Below are positions 57,226 to 64,000 of a stretch of DNA of 64,000 nt, piece after piece; positions within the stretch are counted from its first letter, which is position 1; every line of letters begins with the position of its first letter. The notes below the pieces were generated by a model that was not told the DNA's origin, did not search any database, and saw only the letters and a list, made by a program, of their open reading frames with translations. Where the stretch lies: the NCBI RefSeq assembly GCF_018294505.1, contig NC_057795.1, positions 234,295,035 to 234,359,034 of the forward strand. The letters run 5' to 3'. The DNA is from Triticum aestivum. Lineage: Eukaryota > Streptophyta > Magnoliopsida > Poales > Poaceae. The translations under genes and the position numbers were made by a program.

Positions 57226-60170
57226 ATGGTCAGTGGAACGATGGTGGACACGTGGTTGCGGTCGGCGGTGCAGGACATGAAAGAAAATAACTGGATAGAG
57301 GTTTTATGTCCATGTCGAAAATGCAAAGGAATAGTTTGGCTCGACCCCCATGACAATGGTCATGGCGAAGCGCACCTGCTCATGACTGGTTTCATGGATG
57401 GCTATACTCGGTGGATAATTGAAGATGAGGATGACGATGTTGAGGATGCCGACGGGGCAGGCAATGATGACACGGGGCAAGACAAAGAGATGATCGATAA
57501 TGGCGGCGGGGAAGAGGCCGAACATGGGGGCGGAGAAGGGGCCGGACATGGCGGTGGAGAGAATGACATGGACTCCACGCAGCAGAGTTCGTCGGTACTA
57601 AGTTCAATTGTGCGGGACCCTCATGTTCAAGCATTGCTTCGCAAGGAGACGAGTACTGAGAGAGCTGCTTCTAGAGAGGAGGCTAAGCTGGAGCAACTGG
57701 TGGTAGACTCGAACACTCCATTGTATGATGGTTGCAATCCTGAGGTGACCCGCTTGAGTTTCACGCTCCAACTCCTAAAGACGAAGGCTAAAAACAAATG
57801 GACCGACACTAGCCTCGATGAGCATCTCAAGTACCTAAAGGATGTTCTTCCTGCGGGTAATCTATGTCCTAGTAGTGTTGATGAGGCCAAGAAGATCGTG
57901 TGCCCTCTTGATCTGCCACACGTTAGATACCATGCATGCATCAACGATTGCATAATTTATCGGAAGGAGCACGCAGAAAAAACAAGCTGTCCGGTGTGCA
58001 ATGCTTCTCGATACAAGAAGGCCGGGAAGAAATGTCCCCAGAAAGTTGTATGGTACTTACCGATCACTCCCCGTCTCCAGAGGTATTTTGTAGATCCCAA
58101 GGAAGCAAAGCTAATGCGCTGGCACGCGGAGAGGAAGAAGCCTGACGATGGAGATGATCCGAAGCTGAGACACGTCAAGGATGGAAGCCAGTGGAGAGCG
58201 TTGAACAGCTTCTATCGGTATTTTGAATGTGATGCAAGGAACATCGTGCTCGACGCGTGTACCGATGGCATGAATCCGTTTGGCAACCAGAACACCAACC
58301 ATATCACATGGCCCGTGTTTGTATGGATGTACAACCTCCCCCTGGTTGTGCATGAAATCGAAGTACATTCACATGAGCATGCTTATTCAAGGGCCGAAAC
58401 AACCAGGAAATAATATTAATTTGTATCTGGGCTACTTCAAGAGGAGTTAGACACGTTATGGAAAACACCGGCCAAGACATGGGATGCCAACAAAGGCGAG
58501 TATTTCAACATGAGAGCCGCGCTGATCATGACAGTGCAGGACTATCTCGGTTACGGATATGTGGCAGGCCAGGTGTGCCATGGATATTGCGGATGCACGC
58601 GGTGCATGGATGATTCGACGTCTCAGCAGCTAACATCAAGGAAAGATGGCGGGTCTGGGAAAATCATGTACATGGGGCATCAAAGCTGGCTCGAATAGGA
58701 CGACCCGTGGAGAAACCGTGGAGATCTATTCAATGGTCACGCTGAGCATCGAGGACCTCCACGTAAGCGAAGCGGTGCCGAAATCGATGAGCTGTTGAAA
58801 AACTGGAAGGAGTGCCCCGTGGCGGGAAAGACGATGAGAAAGGCGCCAGAGCCGCTGCTGAAGGTATGGAAGACGAGGTCTGTGTTTTGGGACTTGGAGT
58901 ACTGGCACAAACTCGATACACCTCATTGCCTTGATCAAATGCATATCTGTAAGAATGTCCTTGAGAGCTTGCTCGCAACACTGATGAACATGCCGGATAA
59001 GACCAAGGATGGGCCGAAGACAAGAAAAGACTTGCAAGATTTGAAAATCAGGGAAGATCTGCACATGCCGCCCTGTAAAATGTCAGACGAGACAGAGACG
59101 GAGACAGAGGCACGGGAGAAGAAGGGCAAGAAAATAAAGAAAGAGGATTATTGCCCCCCTTCTTGCTTCACCTTAAGTCAGGCTGAGATCGATTAATTCT
59201 TTAAGTGCCTTACTGGAGTCAAACTTAGTTCCGGTTACTATGGCAAGATAAGCAGATATCTAGACATGGACAAGAAAAGGTTCAGCGGGATGAAGTCCCA
59301 TGACTGTCATGTGATGATGATGCAGATACTACCTGTTGCCGTTAGAGGGATAATGGACAAGCACGTCCGTGACACGCTTATTGGTCTCTGCAACTTTTTC
59401 GACGCCATCTCTCGAAAGTCGACAGTGTGAAGTAGCTCCGAAGGCTACAGGAAGAGATCGTTGTGATACTGAATGAGCTTGAGATGTACTTCCCGCCCGC
59501 GTTCTTTGACGTGATGGTGCATCTGTGTGTCCATATTGTGGATGACATAATAGACCTAGGGCCGTCATTCCTGCACAACATGATACCGTTTGAGAGGATG
59601 AATGGGATCATCAAAGGATTCGTTCGTAACATGTCCCGTCCGGATGGAAGCATCGTCCAGGCCATTGTGACACAAGAGTGCATCTCTTTCTCTGAGAATT
59701 TTGTATATGGTGCAGACCAGCCGCCTGGTGTTAGTGTTGGTTTGCCCGTTAACAAGCACGATGGGAGGCTCGAAGGAGAAGGTCACTGCAACGGTCGCAG
59801 GGAACTGCATGTGGCATACTCAGATCGATGCAACGACTTTGACAGAGCAAACATGGTAGTGCTACAACACCTAGACGAGGTAGATCCTTTCGTGACACTG
59901 CACAAAGAAATTATCGCAAAGAAGTATCATGACCGGGGGGTATGTAGGACGGACGCCAAAGTTACTAGAGAGCACAACTCCACTTTCCTGCATTGGTTCA
60001 AAGAGCATATTATTGCTAATCCCCCGGAGAAGGGCTCTAAGGACGGATTGCTCATATACGCCTTAGCACATGGCCCCTCGCCCAACCTCGTAACCTATGA
60101 GGCATATGATATCAACAGATACACGTTCTACACGGAGGGCAAAGATATGGACAATGATGATCAGACTTAG
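57226..60170 (+). pseudogene. TNP2-type CACTA transposase, broken
   Basis: Transposase for excision and insertion of the element. The start is taken as the ATG at 57226 after a putative leader intron. N-terminus: transposase-associated domain with IEVLCPCRKCKG and HLLMTGFMDGYTRWI. An acidic Gly-rich linker follows (57425-57580). TNP2 core: CINDCIIYRKEHAEKTSCPV, CNASRYK, DGMNPFGNQNTNHITWPVFV, CHGYCGCTRCM, LDQMHICKNVLESLLATLMN. DUF4218-like part: MQILPVAVRGIMDKHVRDTL, YFPPAFFDVMVHLCVHIVDD. Breaks: a frameshift in a C-run near 58340, TAG at 58696, TAA at 59194 and a frame change near 59430. The last part is open to 60170. Confidence 0.88.
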
Positions 60171-60178
60171 GGGTGACG

Positions 60179-60715
60179 ATGGAATGCATGGCCGGCAGCG
60201 ACAACGACGCAACTAAACGATTTTATGGAAGGGTCGAGGAGATCTGGGAGCTTGACTACTCTGGACTGCACAACACGACGATGTTCCGTGTCAGATGGGC
60301 TAAGAATGTCAAAAGAGAAAACCGGATTTTCACTACCATGACTATACCCGACGCCAAGAGCGCTACCGTGAACGCCATCGCCAAAAACAAGCCATGGGTA
60401 CATGCTAAGCACGTGACACAATGCTTCTTCATAACCGACCCATGCAATCCCAGTCGTGTTGTCGTGAGGAGAGGCAAAAGGAACATCATTGGAATGGATG
60501 GAGTCACCAACAAGGAAGACTATGATCAGTACGACAACCCAATGAGGGAAGATGACGATGATGATGAAGTATACGTCAAAAGAAGAATCAATACTACATT
60601 ACCTAAGAAAAATCATACTCCATGGAAAAGGCAAAGTCACAATGAGGGGCTCAATTATTCTTCGACGAACAAGAAGGGAAAGAAGCTGACTCAAAAACGA
60701 AAACGTCAGTGCTGA
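60179..60715 (+). pseudogene. C-terminal DUF4216-like segment of the transposase, copy 1
   Basis: FYGRVEEIWELDYSGLHNTT, then VRWAKNVKRENR and HVTQCFFITDPCNPSRVVV match the DUF4216 domain that ends many plant TNP2 transposases. It then runs through an acidic stretch (REDDDDDEVYVKR) to a very basic end (KKGKKLTQKRKRQC), possibly a nuclear localisation signal. It begins a few bases after the transposase stop, in another frame. Confidence 0.75.
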
Positions 60716-60740
60716 GGAACCGTATGTTATCGGTCAAACG

Positions 60741-61007
60741 ATGGAATGCATGACCAGTAGCGACAACGGCGCAACTGAAAGATTTTACGGAAGGGTCGAG
60801 GAGATATGGGAGCTTGACTACGCTGGACTGCACAACACGACGATGTTCCATGTCAGATGGGCTAAGAATGTCGAAAGAGAAAACCGGAATTTCACTACCA
60901 TGACTATACCCGACGCCAAGAGCGCTACCGTGAACGCTATCGCAAAAAACAAGCCATGCATACATGCTAAGCACGTGACACAATGCTTCTTCATAACCGA
61001 TATATAT
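60741..61007 (+). pseudogene. DUF4216-like segment, copy 2 (partial duplication)
   Basis: This repeats 60179-60442 almost base for base (562 bp offset), again from MECM to CFFITD, then diverges into AT-rich sequence holding a short repeat (ATATATGTTCCTATTTTGTA at about 61003 and 61063). It lacks the acidic and basic tail of copy 1. Confidence 0.85.
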
Positions 61008-61185
61008 GTTCCTATTTTGTATACACACTTAGCCATTATTATGCATGGGTCCAATGATGTAATATATATGTTCCTATTTTGTATACATATTTAACCGTCA
61101 AATGATCCAATATATATCGCCTTCCCTTCGTTCACTGCTCTCGGGAAATAAAAGTGGGAGAAAATAAAGGAAAAGAAAAAGGAAA

Positions 61186-61352
61186 ACTGGCAGTAGCGAT
61201 TTCCTTATAAAACCGCTACAGTCAAACTAGCAGTAGCGATTTCCTTATAAAACCGCTACAACTAGTTAAGGTAGTAGTAGCGCGTTTGGTCTAAACCGCT
61301 ACAGCTAGTGAAGGTAGTAGCAGCGCGTTTTGTCTAAACGCGCTACTGCTAC
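61186..61352. repeat. Internal block of subterminal-type repeats
   Basis: Two identical 30-bp units at 61191-61220 and 61231-61260 (start CAGTAGCGATTTCC, end AAACCGCTACA), then two further AGTAGCGCG ... CGCTAC units to 61352. The words match the left subterminal block, yet the block lies in the middle of the element between the two genes. Confidence 0.85.
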
Positions 61353-62746
61353 GTCCACTTACCCAAAATTCTCACTCTCCCTGCTTCATCCCGCCTCTTT
61401 CCCCCCCAAATCCCCACTCTCTCTTCCCCCGTTGCACCGCCGTGCCCCGGCGCTTGCTCTCGACCCCGGCGCTCGCCCCCGACCCGGCCCCGGCGCTCGC
61501 CCCCGACCCGGCCCTCACCCCCGACCCCGGCGCTCGCCCCCGACCCGGCCCTCGCCCTCGACNNNNNNNNNNNNNNNNNNNNNNNNNNNNNNNNNNNNNN
61601 NNNNNNNNNNNNNNNNNNNNNNNNNNNNNNNNNNNNNNNNNNNNNNNNNNNNNNNNNNNNNNNNNNNNNNNNNNNNNNNNNNNNNNNNNNNNNNNNNNNN
61701 NNNNNNNNNNNNNNNNNNNNNNNNNNNNNNNNNNNNNNNNNNNNNNNNNNNNNNNNNNNNNNNNNNNNNNNNNNNNNNNNNNNNNNNNNNNNNNNNNNNN
61801 NNNNNNNNNNNNNNNNNNNNNNNNNNNNNNNNNNNNNNNNNNNNNNNNNNNNNNNNNNNNNNNNNNNNNNNNNNNNNNNNNNNNNNNNNNNNNNNNNNNN
61901 NNNNNNNNNNNNNNNNNNNNNNNNNNNNNNNNNNNNNNNNNNNNNNNNNNNNNNNNNNNNNNNNNNNNNNNNNNNNNNNNNNNNNNNNNNNNNNNNNNNN
62001 NNNNNNNNNNNNNNNNNNNNNNNNNNNNNNNNNNNNNNNNNNNNNNNNNNNNNNNNNTCGCCCTCGACCTAGGCGCGCTCGCCCCCGACCCGTCGGCCCT
62101 CGCCTCCCTCCTTTGCTTCCTCCCCTCCCAACCTCGGCCATCGTAGGTCCTGCCTCCTCGCCCCTGCACCCTCTGTAAACCCCCCTCTCTCTCTGCTAGC
62201 TAGGGTTCTTCGATTAATTTACTTAGGTTTTAGTTAGGGCGGTAGGTTAATTAGGTTATCTATTTAGTTATTAGCTAGGTTTTAAAATAGGACAGAAATT
62301 TAGGGTTAAGCAATTGTAGTGAAAAGAAAAGGCATCATTTAAGCAATTGTCCAAATCAACATCCCTTGTTAAAGCAAATTTAGGTAGGCTAAATTTATAT
62401 GCAAATTTGAACTGGACATGTGATATGTGGATATGTCATGTTTTGGACATGTCATGTTTGTAATTTGAACATGTCATTTGGACATGTGATGTTTTGGTTC
62501 AATTTTGGTAAATGATCCGAGTGGCCTATGTTACACCGAAATGTTGATTCATTTCCGTTCTGGTGAATTTCAGGCGCTCGATATGTCCATTTTTTAGCAA
62601 AGGTCATGCCAAAATTTGCCGTGAATAAAGGCATGATTTGTGCTACATAGTTGGCATATCGAGTGCTGGCACATAGATTTCTTTTTTATGTCATTTCTCA
62701 TTTATTCATACTTTTAGAAATAAATAGACACTTAATCATAGGAAAC
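61353..62746 (+). promoter_or_regulatory. Promoter/leader of the second CACTA ORF, with GC-rich minisatellite and gap
   Basis: A CT-rich stretch is followed by repeats of GCTCGCCCCCGACCCGGCC (61445-61562 and 62058-62105) around the gap, then a leader with GCTAGGGTTCTTCG (about 62197-62210) and AT-rich, intron-like sequence up to the ATG at 62747. The part 62525-62640 resembles the transposase leader. Confidence 0.5.
61563..62057. other. Assembly gap (495 N)
   Basis: A run of N flanked on both sides by the same GC-rich repeat, so true length is uncertain. Confidence 0.99.
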
Positions 62747-64000
62747 ATGTCAAACAACAAAGAAACTGGGCCTTCTGACCAAGATGCAGACGAGATGGAT
62801 TATGAGGGTGAACAAGAGTACCTCGACTATTTGACTGCTAAGCAAGGTTTGCAGGTCGGCCTCGATGATGGTACTGACGCCGACATCGACACTGACGGCG
62901 CCGTCACTGATGGCGGCGCCGAGACCGGCGGGGAAGGTACCGGCATGGAAGATACTGGTGGGGAAGGTACCGGCGCCGATGCCACTACCGAAAAGAGGAA
63001 GCATAAGAAGCAGAGGATACGAAAACCTAGCAAACTTGGGATTGGACGACTTGTGATCACAAAGATGGCACCGGGCAAGTTTGAGCCATTAGAGCCGGAA
63101 GAACCTCACAAGTGCTATGGGAACCAAGTAGGATGCATCCTACGGGAATGCGCGAGCATCAACGACGATGACTTAAGGAGTAAAGAACATTTGACGCAGT
63201 TGCTCCTAACGAAGTTGCACAAGAGATTCAAGTTCCCCGACCGGGATGATAACATAGAACAACCGTGGGATGATCCAAAGATGAAAAGATTAACAATCAC
63301 GCCATGGGCATGTTCAACAATGATTTGGCCTCCTGGAAAGGGAGGGTGAAACGAGCTATTGAGGTTGAGGAACCCCTGTCCAAGATTCTGGAGGAAAATC
63401 CGACACTTACGGAAGAGGAGTTCGAAAAGTTCAAGGGCACTTGTGCTACCGAGGCAGCCAAGGCTAAGGATATGAAATTCAAGAGCCTTCAGCAAAGGAA
63501 CACGGGGAAGCATCGCCTCGGACGCCGTGGCTACCTCGATAAAAGGCCCATATGGGATAAGGAGGGCGCGGAACGTGAAGCCTCGGGTCTCCCAGACCCA
63601 TTTGCGAAGTTCACCAACCCCTTGGAGCGTGACTTCATCAGGGCCCGCTACAAGTGGGACAAGGAGAAAAAGGTTTTTTACACGGACCAGATCACGAGGA
63701 AATTGATTAGACTACTGGAGAAGCATCACCAGCTTGTAGTCGAAAGCCCTACTTCTCCGATGAGGCCCAAGTGGGACACCCCTCTCAACTGGGCCTTGAA
63801 CGAACTTAAGGGACTCCCTTTGGGCCAGTGGCCCCAATATGGTCGTGTGCACGGCGCTGGAGACGGCGCCACGTGGAAGGTGTTTTACAACGAGGGCCCT
63901 GAGGCCAAGAAGCAGAAAAATAAGTTTAGTCAGGCGGATATCGACATGAAGGTGAAGCTTGCGGTCGAGAAAAAAGTAGTTGAGGACGCAGAAAAAACAG
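62747..64000 (+). pseudogene. Second CACTA ORF (putative TNPA-like or Ptta/En/Spm protein), continues beyond window
   Basis: The ATG at 62747 opens an acidic, Gly/Thr-rich N-terminus with repeats of TGGEGTG-type words, then a basic stretch (KRKHKKQRIRKPSKLGIGRL). A probable one-base loss near 63291 shifts the frame; the second frame reads FNNDLASWKGRVKRAIEVEE, NPLERDFIRARYKWDKEKKV and WPQYGRVHGAGDGATWKVFY, open to the window end. In En/Spm the second protein (TNPA) binds the subterminal repeats. Similar plant proteins are annotated as Ptta/En/Spm transposase; the exact role here is inferred. Confidence 0.7.

Larger units (their letters stand above)
56181..64000 (+). mobile_element. Element G: CACTA (En/Spm superfamily) DNA transposon, right end outside window
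   Basis: It starts CACTACTAGGGAAAACCC right after TTA (56178-56180), the expected 3-bp target. A block of subterminal repeats, a TNP2-type transposase gene, a DUF4216-like segment, an assembly gap and a second ORF follow. CACTA ends, subterminal repeats and two ORFs are the standard build of autonomous CACTA elements. The transposase has several breaks, so this copy is probably not autonomous. Confidence 0.92.

Noticed and set aside
61330..62178. ORFs spanning the assembly gap
   Set aside because: They consist mainly of unknown residues from the N run and translated minisatellite.

Overview
The window looks like intergenic DNA of a large, repeat-rich grass genome, most likely a Triticeae species (wheat, barley, rye or Aegilops). 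The basis is recognition of sequence types: BARE1/Angela/WIS-type Copia LTRs, Sabrina/WHAM-type LTRs beginning TGATACGTCTCC, a Maximus-like Copia element, a Tat-lineage Ty3/gypsy element, a CACTA transposon, a Stowaway MITE and an hAT-type MITE. I see no host gene, tRNA, rRNA or CRISPR. Almost every base can be assigned to a transposable element, and nearly all coding regions are broken by stops or frameshifts.

Layout. Element A (1-10102, minus strand) is a Tat-lineage gypsy element: gag, protease, RT, RNase H, a second archaeal-type RNase H and integrase. Downstream of pol lies an array of 71-bp tandem repeats, then an opposite-strand coiled-coil ORF that enters from the left edge. Its gag is split by a solo LTR (7644-9233). 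Its 5' LTR is 9545-10102. Element B (10103-18593, minus) is a LARD-like, apparently non-coding LTR element with a very long LTR that carries another solo LTR (13034-14428). Element C (18594-34253, plus, continuing beyond element E) is a Tekay/Del-like gypsy element with an extra ORF before gag. Element D (23231-31855, minus) is a complete BARE/Angela-type Copia inserted in C's gag, with an AATGG target duplication. Element E (34254-44723, minus) is a gag-only gypsy element inserted in C's integrase; it carries an hAT MITE and a Stowaway MITE. Element F (44724-56180, minus) is a Maximus-like Copia inserted in E's 5' LTR. It has well-preserved integrase and RT and an extra ORF in the env position. 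Element G (56181-64000 and beyond, plus) is a CACTA transposon inserted in F's 5' LTR, with a TNP2-type transposase gene and a second ORF; it contains a 495-base assembly gap.

The junctions give an order of insertion: A, then B, C, E, F, G, with D, the two solo LTRs and the MITEs as side branches. The right-hand ends of B, C, E, F and G lie outside the window.

The most unusual signals are these: hairpin-bearing tandem repeats in A that share an octamer with a 19-bp-spaced array in its LTR; a six-zinc-knuckle gag-only element (E) whose LTR end matches that of its autonomous-type host (C); GCGGTACTACCGC palindromes shared between F's LTRs and the leader of its env-position ORF; and a duplicated promoter/leader module before each of the two ORFs of the CACTA element.
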